The notes beneath the pieces are model-generated. The model worked only from the letters and a program-made list of their open reading frames with translations. It had not been told where the DNA came from and did no database searches. The translations under genes and the position numbers were made by a program. This document shows, one piece after another, positions 26,319-34,889 of a DNA stretch of 64,000 bases (the first letter of the stretch is position 1; each line of letters opens with the position of its first letter). Origin of the DNA: Paenibacillus sp. DMB5 (GTDB lineage Bacteria > Bacillota > Bacilli > Paenibacillales > Paenibacillaceae); assembly GCF_001517085.1 (NCBI RefSeq), contig NZ_LRAC01000007.1, forward strand, positions 36,134 through 100,133, read 5' to 3'.

Positions 26319-27500
26319 TCAGATTCCTGATTTCGCTTCCGGCCTCCGCACGAAGTGCGCCATGCGGTTAAGTGTCATTTCTGCGATTGTTCCTCTCACC
26401 AGCACAAGCTCCGGCTCCCCTGCAGCATTGACTACAACAGAATCAAAGCTGCCGCTAAGCTGGATGCGCGAACCCGCAGGCAGGGTATTCTCAAGCTTGA
26501 CCCGGCTGAAGCCCGCTCCGCCAAGTGCCGTATCCTCTTCCAGTCTGACACCCGACTCCGCTGTTACATCCGGTATGCTACTACTGCCCTTCAGAACAAT
26601 CCGCAGCTTGCCGTCCGGCTTGTCTGCGGTCAGCGAGGCTGCTGAGGTATTGTTCAGCACGACACTGTTTTCACCGCCGCCGCTGACGATAATCTTGCCC
26701 GCAACCTTCACGTTGTCCAGCAGAATATCTCCACCGGCAATCCCTTCCGTGAGATACAGGTTGCCTGTAATTTCAGTGTCCTTAAGCGACACACCGGCGC
26801 TGCTAATTACCAGATTCTTTGCCTGCAGCTGTGCATAACTGCCGCTTTGCAGAATAATCTCTCCTGACAGCTTGCCGATCATCCGAACAGCCTCTGCCCG
26901 TGTTACCGGACGTCCTCCTTTAAAGCTGCCGTCCTCATAGCCGCTAAGGAATCCATCGCCTAGCAAGCTTAGGACGGCTTCTCTACTCCACTCCGGCAGC
27001 GTTTCAGCATCCTGCGGTCCTGCCCCAGCTGCCGCAGCATCAAGCCGGAACAGCCTGTATAGCATAACCGCCGCTTCCTGGCGGCTGACAATCTGCTGCG
27101 GGTGGAAGGTTCCATCGCTGTAACCGGACACATATCCTGCAGATACCGCTTTCATAACTTCACTGTAGTAAGCCTTGCCCTGTTCCACATCACTGAAGCT
27201 GTTTGCAGCAGCCACAGTCTGCAGATTAAATACCCGGTTTACAAGGGCGACCCATTCCGCCCGGGTAATGTTCTGATCCGGCTTAAATACGCCGTTTCCG
27301 TACCCCGACAGCAGTCCTTTGTCTACCCAAGTCTGCAAATCTCCGGCTGCCCAGTGCCCTGTATAATCCGGTGCTGCAGCCGCCTGCTGTCCCGCAGAAT
27401 TGCCGTCCGTTACTGTTCCCGAAGCCCCCAATGCCGGGGAAGGAACAAGCAGCAGCAGTGCAAGAAGTGAAGAAGTCAGCCTGCCAGTCCATTTATTCAA
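26319..27500 (-). CDS. SLH-domain N-terminal part of the split arabinanase
   Basis: Starts with TTG (GGAGGG eight bases before) and a signal peptide (NKWTGRLTSSLLALLLLVP ... ALGAS). Three SLH repeats follow (DYTGHWAAGDLQTWVDKGLL; SFSDVEQGKAYYSEVMKAVS; a more divergent third, LPEWSREAVLSLLGDGFL). Then comes a repetitive beta-rich region (ISSAGVSLKDTEITGNLYL). SLH domains anchor proteins to pyruvylated cell-wall polymers. The frame ends at TGA 26319-26321, but the sense sequence carries on in the next frame (LRAEAGSEIRNLILNLSSQL, then the TP-rich linker). GCGCAC for expected GCGGCAC near 26358 would join it to the GH43 part. The intact product would be a surface-bound arabinanase. Confidence 0.82.
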   Translation of the reverse strand: MNKWTGRLTSSLLALLLLVPSPALGASGTVTDGNSAGQQAAAAPDYTGHWAAGDLQTWVDKGLLSGYGNGVFKPDQNITRAEWVALVNRVFNLQTVAAANSFSDVEQGKAYYSEVMKAVSAGYVSGYSDGTFHPQQIVSRQEAAVMLYRLFRLDAAAAGAGPQDAETLPEWSREAVLSLLGDGFLSGYEDGSFKGGRPVTRAEAVRMIGKLSGEIILQSGSYAQLQAKNLVISSAGVSLKDTEITGNLYLTEGIAGGDILLDNVKVAGKIIVSGGGENSVVLNNTSAASLTADKPDGKLRIVLKGSSSIPDVTAESGVRLEEDTALGGAGFSRVKLENTLPAGSRIQLSGSFDSVVVNAAGEPELVLVRGTIAEMTLNRMAHFVRRPEAKSGI

Positions 27501-27613
27501 AAGTAAATCCCTCCGTTTCTAAAATTGGCCTCAACGGTTCCCTTACCATTCCCTTTCTCGCACATAAGCCATAAGCAGCATTTAAGGTACCGGAAAGCAC
27601 CTCCTTATTAGCC

Positions 27614-27634
27614 AGTATAAATAAAACGCTTACA
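27614..27634 (-). promoter_or_regulatory. Candidate -10 and cre site before the SLH-arabinanase gene
   Basis: A minus-strand -10-like TATACT (27614-27619) adjoins ATAAAACGCTTACA (27621-27634), which matches 12 of 14 positions of the cre consensus TGAAARCGYTTWCN. A second weaker match (one mismatch to WTGNAANCGNWNNCW) is at 27713-27727. The remaining gap 27501-27908 is AT-rich and holds no gene that I can see. Confidence 0.45.
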
Positions 27635-27813
27635 AGAGAAATTTGATAAAAAAGTTTCTTTTCGGCCTTCGTTTATTTTATACATAACTAAACTAAACCC
27701 TTTAAGAAACTCTGTAACCGCTTTTATTCTATAGCGATATTCCCATATTAGTCAATTGAAATTTTTAAATAGTGTGAATCTTTTTATATTTTTATTTATT
27801 AATTACAAAACCC

Positions 27814-27862
27814 AAAAAAGAGCAGCTTCCCCTCGGCATAATCCGGAAAGGTGCTGCTCTCT
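27814..27862 (-). terminator. Terminator of the tetR-type gene
   Basis: Stem AGAGCAGC/GCTGCTCT with a long, partly paired loop, followed by TTTTTT on the minus strand. Confidence 0.75.
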
Positions 27863-27908
27863 TTAGTATTCTTTTACCGCCTAATCATCACCTGACACGT
27901 ATTGATCT

Positions 27909-28592
27909 TTACTTTTTTTCCAGCTCCATAATTACCTGCTCAATCCCCAGCACAATCAGCTTTAGGCCAAACTCAAACGCCCGGTCGGTCCCCATCAGCT
28001 CGAACAGGCCGGTCGTAAACATCCTCCGGAACAGCCCCGCGTCATTATCACTCATAGAATCCAGAAGCTGAAGCATTTCTTCACCCGGGAGCGCTTCCTG
28101 ATCCTTAATCATAGCGGAGATATTACGTTCATGCTGATAACGGTCCAGAACGAAAAAGAACACATAGTTCATAAGCGTAGTAGCCACCTGCATTTTTTGC
28201 TCCGGCTCAAGCGGCGTCTCTTCTACGCAGAGCAGCATCCGGTTTGTAAACCGGATAATATCCGGTTCATGGGGCAATGTCATCATCATGAGCTGTGTGG
28301 AGCAGGGATACCGGCTAAGCACGTTTCGTACGGTTACCGCAAGTCCAGTCAGCTGCGCTTTCCAATCCCCCTCAGCGTGGAATTCCTCCAGTATGATTTT
28401 GGATATTTGATTGGCCAGGCCCTGGTAAAGATTCTGTTTGCTCTTGAAGTACCAGTATAGAGAGGGAGCCTGAATCCCCACTCTGTCCGCCAGCCGTCTC
28501 ATGCTGAATTTCTCAATGCCCTCTTCTCCAAGAAGCTCCCATGAAGCTTCCAAAATCCGCTCCTCAGAAATCTGAGGCTGCTGCTTTTTCAT
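27909..28592 (-). CDS. TetR-family repressor of the divergent MATE efflux gene
   Basis: 227 residues. The DNA-binding domain is clear: SEERILEASWELLGEEGIEK, FSMRRLADRVGIQAPSLYWY, FKSKQNLYQGL. The C-terminal ligand domain resembles that of tetracycline-repressor-like proteins (TetR_C type 1). It is divergent from the MATE gene with a 135-bp shared control region holding three copies of a 17-bp operator. It very likely represses both genes and releases DNA on binding a drug that the pump exports. Confidence 0.88.
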   Translation of the reverse strand: MKKQQPQISEERILEASWELLGEEGIEKFSMRRLADRVGIQAPSLYWYFKSKQNLYQGLANQISKIILEEFHAEGDWKAQLTGLAVTVRNVLSRYPCSTQLMMMTLPHEPDIIRFTNRMLLCVEETPLEPEQKMQVATTLMNYVFFFVLDRYQHERNISAMIKDQEALPGEEMLQLLDSMSDNDAGLFRRMFTTGLFELMGTDRAFEFGLKLIVLGIEQVIMELEKK

Positions 28593-28608
28593 TATTATCC
28601 GCCCTTTT

Positions 28609-28694
28609 ATCTAACAGTGTAAGTTTATGCTTTACAAGCTCCTAAACCCATGATATCATCTAACACTGTAAGGTTCAATCTAACACCGTTAGAT
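28609..28694. promoter_or_regulatory. Overlapping divergent tetR/MATE promoters with three operators
   Basis: Operator copies: 28609-28625, 28658-28674 and 28678-28694. The last is a perfect palindrome, ATCTAAC-ACC-GTTAGAT; the others share ATCTAACA-x-TGTAAG. Plus-strand MATE promoter: TTTACA (28631-28636), 17 bp, TATCAT (28654-28659). Minus-strand tetR promoter: TTGAAC (28673-28678), 17 bp, TATCAT (28650-28655). The two -10 boxes overlap in the palindrome ATGATATCAT (28650-28659). Copies 2 and 3 are spaced 20 bp. Confidence 0.75.
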
Positions 28695-28727
28695 AAGCAA
28701 TTAATAAACAAGAAAGAAGTGATTTAA

Positions 28728-30080
28728 ATGGATGCAGAAAACCTCCATTATTTTGAGAAAGCCCCTGTCGCCAAAGCCGTAGCCCACTTCGCTGTCCCCA
28801 TGATGCTGGGCATGTCAATGAGTGTCATCTACTCCATCCTGAATGCCTATTTTATAGGTACTCTCCACAATACTGCGATGTTAACTGCACTTGCGCTAAC
28901 CTTGCCGTTATTCGCAATCATAATGGCGCTGGGGAACTTTATCGGCATGGGCAGCGGTACCTTCATCTCCCGTTTACTGGGTGAGAAGAAATACGATGAC
29001 GTAAAGCATGTATCCTCATTCGCTTTTTACAGCAGCCTGGCACTCGGTCTTATCGTCATTGCAGTTGGCCTCCCGTTCATCGATTCCATTGTCCATAGCC
29101 TTGGAGCAACGCCTGAGTCCTTCGGCTTTACTAAGGATTATGTCACGGTTATGCTGATTGGTTCACCCTTCCTCGTATTATGCTTCACGCTTGAGAATAT
29201 TGTACGCTCTGAGGGCGCAGCCATTACGTCGATGATCGGCATGATTCTCAGCGTTGCTGTAAATATAATCCTCGATGCGCTGGTAATCTTCGTGTTCCAT
29301 TGGGACGTTATCGGCGTTGCGTCAGCCACAGTCGTCTCCAACCTCGTTGCGAGTGTCTATTACGCCTTCCACATGGGGTATAAAAGCCAGTTTTTAACGG
29401 TTTCCGTACGGTGGTTCAAAGCCAGCAAAGAAATAGTCAGCAATGTTGTTAAAATCGGAGTTCCCGTCTTCATTATGAGTATCTTTATGGGGGCAATGTC
29501 GCTGATCTTCAATCATTATCTTGTGGAATATGGCGATTCAGCCGTAGCCGCTTACGGTATTTCATCCCGATTACTTCAATTTCCCGAGTTTATCATTATG
29601 GGCTTATGTGAGGGAGTCGTCCCGCTTATCGCTTTCTCCTTTACAGCCAACAGATTGCGGATGAAGCAAAGCATCGGATTCACGGTCAAAACGATTGTAG
29701 TATTGGCAGTCGCTTTCGGTCTTATCGTCTATCTGATTTCCGACCATTTAATCGGCTTGTTTACAAATGACCCGCAGTTAATTGAAATGGGCAGCTATAT
29801 TCTGCATGTGACCTTCTTATCCCTGTTCATTTCAGGAACAACGGCGTTGTTTACGGGGATCTTCCAGGCAACAGCGCAAGGGACCGCCGCATTTATTATG
29901 TCAATTATTCAAGGCGCTACGCTGATCCCTGTGCTCTACATCGCCAACCGGATGAACGGTTTTCACGGGGTGGTCTGGTCACTGGTCATTGCGGATGCTG
30001 CTGCGTTCCTTGTCGGTGCCGGAATGCTGTATATTCTGCGGAACAAATTACAGCCGGATCTGGAGAGCCTGGCGCAGTGA
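28728..30080 (+). CDS. MATE-family multidrug efflux transporter
   Basis: 450 residues, about 12 membrane segments, two MatE halves (first from PMMLGMSMSVIYSILNAYFI; second from VVKIGVPVFIMSIFMGAMSL). The type resembles MepA-like pumps of Firmicutes. MATE proteins export cationic drugs or dyes using Na+ or H+ gradients. Regulated by the divergent TetR-type gene through operators that overlap its promoter. The substrate is unknown. Confidence 0.9.
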   Translation: MDAENLHYFEKAPVAKAVAHFAVPMMLGMSMSVIYSILNAYFIGTLHNTAMLTALALTLPLFAIIMALGNFIGMGSGTFISRLLGEKKYDDVKHVSSFAFYSSLALGLIVIAVGLPFIDSIVHSLGATPESFGFTKDYVTVMLIGSPFLVLCFTLENIVRSEGAAITSMIGMILSVAVNIILDALVIFVFHWDVIGVASATVVSNLVASVYYAFHMGYKSQFLTVSVRWFKASKEIVSNVVKIGVPVFIMSIFMGAMSLIFNHYLVEYGDSAVAAYGISSRLLQFPEFIIMGLCEGVVPLIAFSFTANRLRMKQSIGFTVKTIVVLAVAFGLIVYLISDHLIGLFTNDPQLIEMGSYILHVTFLSLFISGTTALFTGIFQATAQGTAAFIMSIIQGATLIPVLYIANRMNGFHGVVWSLVIADAAAFLVGAGMLYILRNKLQPDLESLAQ

Positions 30081-30104
30081 ACAATGTTTTTCCAGGTAAA
30101 AATA

Positions 30105-30143
30105 AAGCCCGTTCTCAGCCGGCTGATTGGCGAAAACGGGCTT
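30105..30143. terminator. Bidirectional terminator between MATE and GNAT genes
   Basis: Stem AAGCCCGTT/AACGGGCTT with an internal smaller stem; converging genes on both sides. Confidence 0.75.
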
Positions 30144-30156
30144 CATATTTGTAAGT

Positions 30157-30576
30157 TCAAACTGTAAGGTCCAGCTTCTTGGTAAGCAGGATTTCCAACG
30201 GCTGCGTATCCAGGATTAGACAGCCTGCGTCTATATAGCCAAGCTTTCTGTAAAAATGCTGGGCTTCTTCGTCAGCCTGGGTGGATGTCATCACCATATT
30301 AAATCCCTTTTGCTTCATCTGCTCCTCCCAGAAGTGAACAACTTCAGCTCCTGCACCCTTGCCCCGGTGGGGTTCATCTATCCAGATCAGGTTCATGAAC
30401 GGGATGTTGTCCCAGAAGTATCCAAACCGCATCCATCCGATATTCGCTTCGTCCCCGTCCCGCAGAATATAGAATTCCTTCCGCTTTATTTTATCGGATA
30501 TAAGGTTCTCAGGAATATGCCGGTCATGGCTGCTTATGTATTCATAGTCAGAATCGTTTGCGAAAGCGATGTACAT
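30157..30576 (-). CDS. GNAT-family N-acetyltransferase
   Basis: 139 residues with the GNAT fold. The acetyl-CoA-binding motif A is IDEPHRGKGAGAEVVHFWE (R-G-K-G-A-G pyrophosphate loop). The late motif B is EEAQHFYRKLGYID. The acceptor substrate cannot be inferred. Single gene, convergent with the MATE gene. Confidence 0.85.
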   Translation of the reverse strand: MYIAFANDSDYEYISSHDRHIPENLISDKIKRKEFYILRDGDEANIGWMRFGYFWDNIPFMNLIWIDEPHRGKGAGAEVVHFWEEQMKQKGFNMVMTSTQADEEAQHFYRKLGYIDAGCLILDTQPLEILLTKKLDLTV

Positions 30577-30689
30577 GATGTTTCCTCCAGATAAAAAGAT
30601 TTGGAACCATTATACCGCTTCTCTATCATTCGGAGTCTATAAATAACAGATATAATTAAACTCTGCTGCCGCTATCACAGTCTTCCGAT

Positions 30690-31898
30690 CTATATCAGAG
30701 CCATCACAGTTCCACCCAGCGCACCTGTCAACACTACGATCCAAGGCGGCAGCTTCCAATAAACTAACATACTGAATAATATCGCTGCAAAAGCAAAGTC
30801 AGCAGGTGCAAGGATTGAGCTGGTCCAAATCGGCTGATAAAAGGCAGAGATTAATATACCTACTACTGCAGCGTTCACGCCCATTAAAGCCCCTTTTGCT
30901 TTTGGATTCCGGCGCAGGCCATCCCAGAAAGGAAGGGTTCCCAGGATCAATAAAAAAGCAGGCAGGAAAATAGCTACTGTCGCGAGCAGGCCCCCTGCCC
31001 ATCCGTTCATCACAGCACCCAGATAGGAGGCAAACGTAAACAACGGCCCCGGGACAGCCTGAGCCGCCCCGTATCCTGCGAGAAAGGCCTCTTTACTCAC
31101 CCAGCCTGAGGCTACGAATTCCCGTTCAAGCAGCGGCAAAACAACATGTCCCCCGCCAAACACAAGTGCACCGGAACGGTAAAAGCTGTCAAACACTGCA
31201 ATCCAGCGAATGGAGGTCATTTCTCTCAGCACCGGAAGAAGCAGCAGCAATCCAAAAAATAAAGCTAAACATAACGCAGCCAATCTGCGCTTAACCGGAA
31301 AGCTGATTCTGCTGTCAGCATCTGCTTCGTGCCGTCTATAGATCAGGAAACCCAGTATTGCTGATAAAAGAATCATTCCGACCTGGGAAAAGGCTGTCTG
31401 CCATAATAATGTAATTACCATTGCCAATAATGCGATGGCTTTTCTTTTTAAATCGGGAGTCAGCTTTTGGGCCATGCCGATAATCGCGTGTGCTACAACG
31501 GCGACAGCCACCAGTTTCAAGCCATGAATCCAGCCTGCGTTACTTACATCCAGGCCCTGAAGAATCAATGCAAATAGGATTAAGGCTACTACAGAAGGTA
31601 ATGTAAAACCAAGGAATGAAACAATCCCGCCCGGTACCCCGGCCCGCATAATCCCCATGCCAATCCCAACCTGACTGCTGGCCGGTCCGGGTAAAAATTG
31701 GCACAGCGCCACCAGGTCAGCATAATTTTTTTCGTCCATCCATTTTCTTTTGCGGATATATTCATCATGAAAATAACCAAGGTGGGCTATGGGACCGCCA
31801 AATGAGGTGAAGCCCAATCTGCCTGATACCATTAAAATTTCTAGCAGCCTCTTGAATAATCCCTGCTCCCGCTGTACCTGCTTATCCACTTCAATCAC
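30690..31898 (-). CDS. chrA: Chromate transporter, two-domain ChrA
   Basis: 402 residues with two CHR domains. The first has LGFTSFGGPIAHLGYFHDEY, CQFLPGPASSQVGIGMG and GIVSFLGFTLPS. The second has GALVFGGGHVVLPLL and AAQAVPGPLFTFASYLG. There are about ten membrane segments. Family members expel chromate by proton exchange. The CHR superfamily also contains members with no shown chromate activity. Single gene upstream, on the same strand as GNAT but about 110 bases away. Confidence 0.9.
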   Translation of the reverse strand: MIEVDKQVQREQGLFKRLLEILMVSGRLGFTSFGGPIAHLGYFHDEYIRKRKWMDEKNYADLVALCQFLPGPASSQVGIGMGIMRAGVPGGIVSFLGFTLPSVVALILFALILQGLDVSNAGWIHGLKLVAVAVVAHAIIGMAQKLTPDLKRKAIALLAMVITLLWQTAFSQVGMILLSAILGFLIYRRHEADADSRISFPVKRRLAALCLALFFGLLLLLPVLREMTSIRWIAVFDSFYRSGALVFGGGHVVLPLLEREFVASGWVSKEAFLAGYGAAQAVPGPLFTFASYLGAVMNGWAGGLLATVAIFLPAFLLILGTLPFWDGLRRNPKAKGALMGVNAAVVGILISAFYQPIWTSSILAPADFAFAAILFSMLVYWKLPPWIVVLTGALGGTVMALI

Positions 31899-32007
31899 CC
31901 CTGTATGTTATCGAATGCCTAAATTGAATGTTACCTTTATACTGCCGTTCCCACAACGAATTGACTGAAAAATTACATTGCACTAACATTGCTCTTACAT
32001 TTGCAGC

Positions 32008-32034
32008 AAAAAAGACCGTCAAAGAGACGGCCTT
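32008..32034 (-). terminator. Terminator of the padR-type gene
   Basis: Stem AAGACCGTC/GACGGCCTT with a 6-base loop and a T-run on the minus strand, 21 bases past the stop. Confidence 0.75.
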
Positions 32035-32055
32035 CATAGCTACACACTATAACGT

Positions 32056-32976
32056 TTAATCTTTCTGCAGCAGCCAGGCCGCCGCCTCTTCCTCATTGCC
32101 GAATGTCCGGAAGCTGCTCCCCTTGTTCAGCTCGGAGAGCAGCTCCTTGAACCTGCCCTTGCCTGCCTGCCCGCTGCCAATGACCGCCGCACCTCTCACT
32201 CTGTAATTCATGAATTTCTGCAGCAGCGTTCCGGCCAGCCCGGTCCGCAGATTATAGAATTCCTCCGGTAGCGCCGCTTCATTGAGCAGAACTTTATATA
32301 CATCATGCTCCATGCAGGCACCGATCAGATCCAGAATATCCTGCTCTGTACTTAGCATACTGTCAGCCGGGCGTAATTCGAGGTACTGCTGTCCTTCACG
32401 GGTCATCACTTCAACCTTCACTTGCTTCACTCCATTCCCATTCTCATTAGTAAGGGCCCTGCGGACCTCTCCAATCCATTGCAATTCACTCGTATGCGCC
32501 GACAGCTTGTTCGCCTGAATCAGCTTCCAGAGCATAGCTTCCCGCGGGCTCCGCCCGGGCGAATACTGCCCTTTAGCCTCACGGCCCTGTTCCAGGTGGA
32601 TAAGGCTCATAATCTCCTGCTCGTAAGCATCCAGCATCCCGAGAATTTCGGCGGTTTCCAGCTGATCGCTCCAGGCGAGCTGAATAAGGAAGGTGTTTCG
32701 GGCTTCCGGCTGCACCGGTGCCGACAGAACCCAGCGCTTCAACTCAGCCCTTCCTTCCGGGGTTATGGTATACATTTTCTTGGAAGGCGAGCTCTCCTGA
32801 TGCTGTACCTCACTGGTCACATATTCTTCCTTCAAAAGTTCAACCAGCGCCTTATAAATCTGATTGTTATTCCCTGACCAGTACATGAAGGAAGAATCCT
32901 GAATGATCTTCTTCATGTCGTACCCGGTCAGGGACTGGCTGCTTAACAGACCCAAAATGGCATAATTAATCGACAT
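32056..32976 (-). CDS. PadR-family regulator with C-terminal DUF4180
   Basis: Residues 1-75 (from MSINYAILGLLSSQSLTGYD) form the PadR winged helix, followed by the Vir-type helical dimerisation region (to about 170). Residues about 185-305 (VKVEVMTREGQQYLELRPAD ... TFGNEEEAAAWLLQ) match DUF4180. I start at 32976 because GGAGTG sits six bases before it; an ATG three codons earlier is too close. DUF4180 is sometimes a stand-alone protein and its role is unknown. A perfect PadR-type palindrome (32995-33026) directly upstream indicates autoregulation. No target operon is adjacent. Confidence 0.85.
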   Translation of the reverse strand: MSINYAILGLLSSQSLTGYDMKKIIQDSSFMYWSGNNNQIYKALVELLKEEYVTSEVQHQESSPSKKMYTITPEGRAELKRWVLSAPVQPEARNTFLIQLAWSDQLETAEILGMLDAYEQEIMSLIHLEQGREAKGQYSPGRSPREAMLWKLIQANKLSAHTSELQWIGEVRRALTNENGNGVKQVKVEVMTREGQQYLELRPADSMLSTEQDILDLIGACMEHDVYKVLLNEAALPEEFYNLRTGLAGTLLQKFMNYRVRGAAVIGSGQAGKGRFKELLSELNKGSSFRTFGNEEEAAAWLLQKD

Positions 32977-32994
32977 CCCATTCACTCCAATACG

Positions 32995-33026
32995 AATAAC
33001 CTATGTTAATAGTAACATAGGTTATT
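32995..33026. promoter_or_regulatory. PadR-type operator upstream of the padR-DUF4180 gene
   Basis: Perfect 14-bp inverted arms AATAACCTATGTTA and TAACATAGGTTATT with a 4-base centre. The core is ATGT-N8-ACAT, the classic PadR operator pattern. Confidence 0.75.
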
Positions 33027-33084
33027 CCCATCATACAAACAAAAAATAATAAGCCATGCGCCGGAAACGGCACATGGCTGTTCA

Positions 33085-33939
33085 TTATCCAATGAAGGGC
33101 AGGCGGATATCATACCAGCCGCTTACCCCGCATTGGCCATATTCATTACTGCCCGCTGCCATCACTGTTCCATCGGCTTTCAGACCGACAGTATGCGTAC
33201 AGCCGGCGGCTACGGCTACAATACCGCGCCAGCCGCTTACCTCGCATTCGCCGTACTTATTCCAGCCTGTAGCCGTTACTGTACCATCAGCTTTCAGGCC
33301 GACGGTATGATGGCTCCCCGCCGCTATCGCTGTAATCCCGCGCCAGCTGCTTACCTCGCATTGGCTCTCCTTGTTCCGGCCCGCGGCCACCACCGTACCG
33401 TCCGCCTCAAGACCCGCGGTATGCAGATATCCAGCGGCTACGGCCACAATACTGTGCCAGCCGCTAACCCTGCATTGGCCATACCGGTTATTGCCTGTAG
33501 CAATAACCCTGCCGTCTGATTGCAGTCCGGCTGTGTGCCAGTCACCTGCTGCCGCCGCTATGATATTCCGCCAGCCGCCTACCTCGCACTCGCCATCCTG
33601 ATTCCGGCCCGCGGCAACTGCTGTGCCATCCGCTTTCAGGCCGATCGTCCGGCGCCAGGCTGCCGCCACTGCCACAATCCCGCGCCAGCTGCTTACCTCA
33701 CATTGGCCGTGCTTGTTCCAGCCTGCAGCCGCCACTGTACCGTCTGCTCTCAGCCCAATGGTATGGGCATTACCTGTATGTGCGTTGCCTGCGGCTACCG
33801 CGACAATATCATTCCAATCGCTTACATTGCATTGGCCGTATATATTATCCCCTGCAGCCGTCACCGTACCGTCCGCTTTCAGACCGGCCGTATGACGGTA
33901 TCCCGCCGCCAGGGATGGCAAGGTTTGCCTTACAATCAT
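33085..33939 (-). CDS. RCC1-repeat (beta-propeller) protein
   Basis: About 284 residues of seven 37-38-residue repeats, each like VAVAAGxxHTxGLKADGTVx plus AxGxNxxGQCxVSxW. This is the RCC1/ALS2-type propeller. Start at 33939 (MIVRQTLPSLAAGYRHT) has AAGGAG nine bases before; an ATG 11 codons upstream lacks a site. There is no signal peptide or membrane segment, so it is probably cytoplasmic. Bacterial RCC1-like proteins are mostly uncharacterised; a binding scaffold is the usual guess. One repeat carries a doubled GNAHT. Confidence 0.8.
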   Translation of the reverse strand: MIVRQTLPSLAAGYRHTAGLKADGTVTAAGDNIYGQCNVSDWNDIVAVAAGNAHTGNAHTIGLRADGTVAAAGWNKHGQCEVSSWRGIVAVAAAWRRTIGLKADGTAVAAGRNQDGECEVGGWRNIIAAAAGDWHTAGLQSDGRVIATGNNRYGQCRVSGWHSIVAVAAGYLHTAGLEADGTVVAAGRNKESQCEVSSWRGITAIAAGSHHTVGLKADGTVTATGWNKYGECEVSGWRGIVAVAAGCTHTVGLKADGTVMAAGSNEYGQCGVSGWYDIRLPFIG

Positions 33940-34051
33940 AACCCCCGCTCCTTCATCATGGTCAGATGCCACTCATTAACAAGTTCATCTTACATTAAAC
34001 CATAATGACAGGATATTTTCTGCAGCAAGACTGATTAAGAACTCAATACCT

Positions 34052-34888
34052 TTAACCTTTGGTAGCCCCGGCAGCAATGCCCTTAACGAAGTATTTCTGC
34101 AGGGCTACGAACACAATCAGCACCGGCACAACCGACATTGCGGTTCCGGCAAAAATCATATCCCAGCGCGAGGAGAATTCTCCTATATAGCGGTATATTT
34201 CCACCACCATCGTCTTCGGCTCGCCGGAAGGCAGCACCAGCATCGGCATCAGGAAGTCATTCCAGATCCCCAGCCCGTTCAGCACCACCATACTGGCCGT
34301 AACCGGACCCATCAGCGGGAACACGATCCGCCAGAAGATCCCGTAGCGGGAGCAGCCGTCAATTTCCGCCGCCTCTTCAATTTCCTGCGGAATGCCTTTT
34401 ACGAAGCTGGTATAGAGCAGGCAGCCGAAGCCGACAGCACCGGCGACATAGACCAGGATCGGACCGGCCAGACTGCCGTACAAGCCGAACATTCTCAGCT
34501 CCTTGAACAGCGGAATCATGTAAGCCTGGAACGGAATCATCATCCCGGCCAGGAAATACAGGAACATGAACCTTGTCCAGCGGGCGTTCCGCCGCTCAAT
34601 CGCATAGCCGGCCATCGGAATGATCAGCACCTGGGCGACGATGGACACCAGCGTCAGAATCAGGCTGTTCAATATGGCGCGCGGAAACTCCGTCTCGGTC
34701 AGCAGATATTTGAAGCTTTCCAGGTAAAGCCCTTTAGGAAAGGCAATCGCATCCCGCATGATTTCGGCGTTGCTTTTGAAGGCAGACATCAGATTGAAGA
34801 AAATCGGGAAAAAGAAAATGACCGCCAGCACCAGCGTAACAATAAACATCGAGATTTCAGCAATTCTTTTTTTCGTTTGAAGCGTCAT
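34052..34888 (-). CDS. Carbohydrate ABC transporter permease, MalG type
   Basis: 278 residues with six membrane segments and the BPD permease EAA loop EEAAEIDGCSRYGIFWRIVF. It is the last gene of the transporter operon; the MalF-type permease gene ends one base before this start. Together with the binding protein at 35937-37289 it forms a CUT1 sugar importer. As is common in Firmicutes, no ATPase gene is present, so a shared MsmX-like ATPase is likely used. Confidence 0.92.
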   Translation of the reverse strand: MTLQTKKRIAEISMFIVTLVLAVIFFFPIFFNLMSAFKSNAEIMRDAIAFPKGLYLESFKYLLTETEFPRAILNSLILTLVSIVAQVLIIPMAGYAIERRNARWTRFMFLYFLAGMMIPFQAYMIPLFKELRMFGLYGSLAGPILVYVAGAVGFGCLLYTSFVKGIPQEIEEAAEIDGCSRYGIFWRIVFPLMGPVTASMVVLNGLGIWNDFLMPMLVLPSGEPKTMVVEIYRYIGEFSSRWDMIFAGTAMSVVPVLIVFVALQKYFVKGIAAGATKG

Positions 34889-34889
34889 A

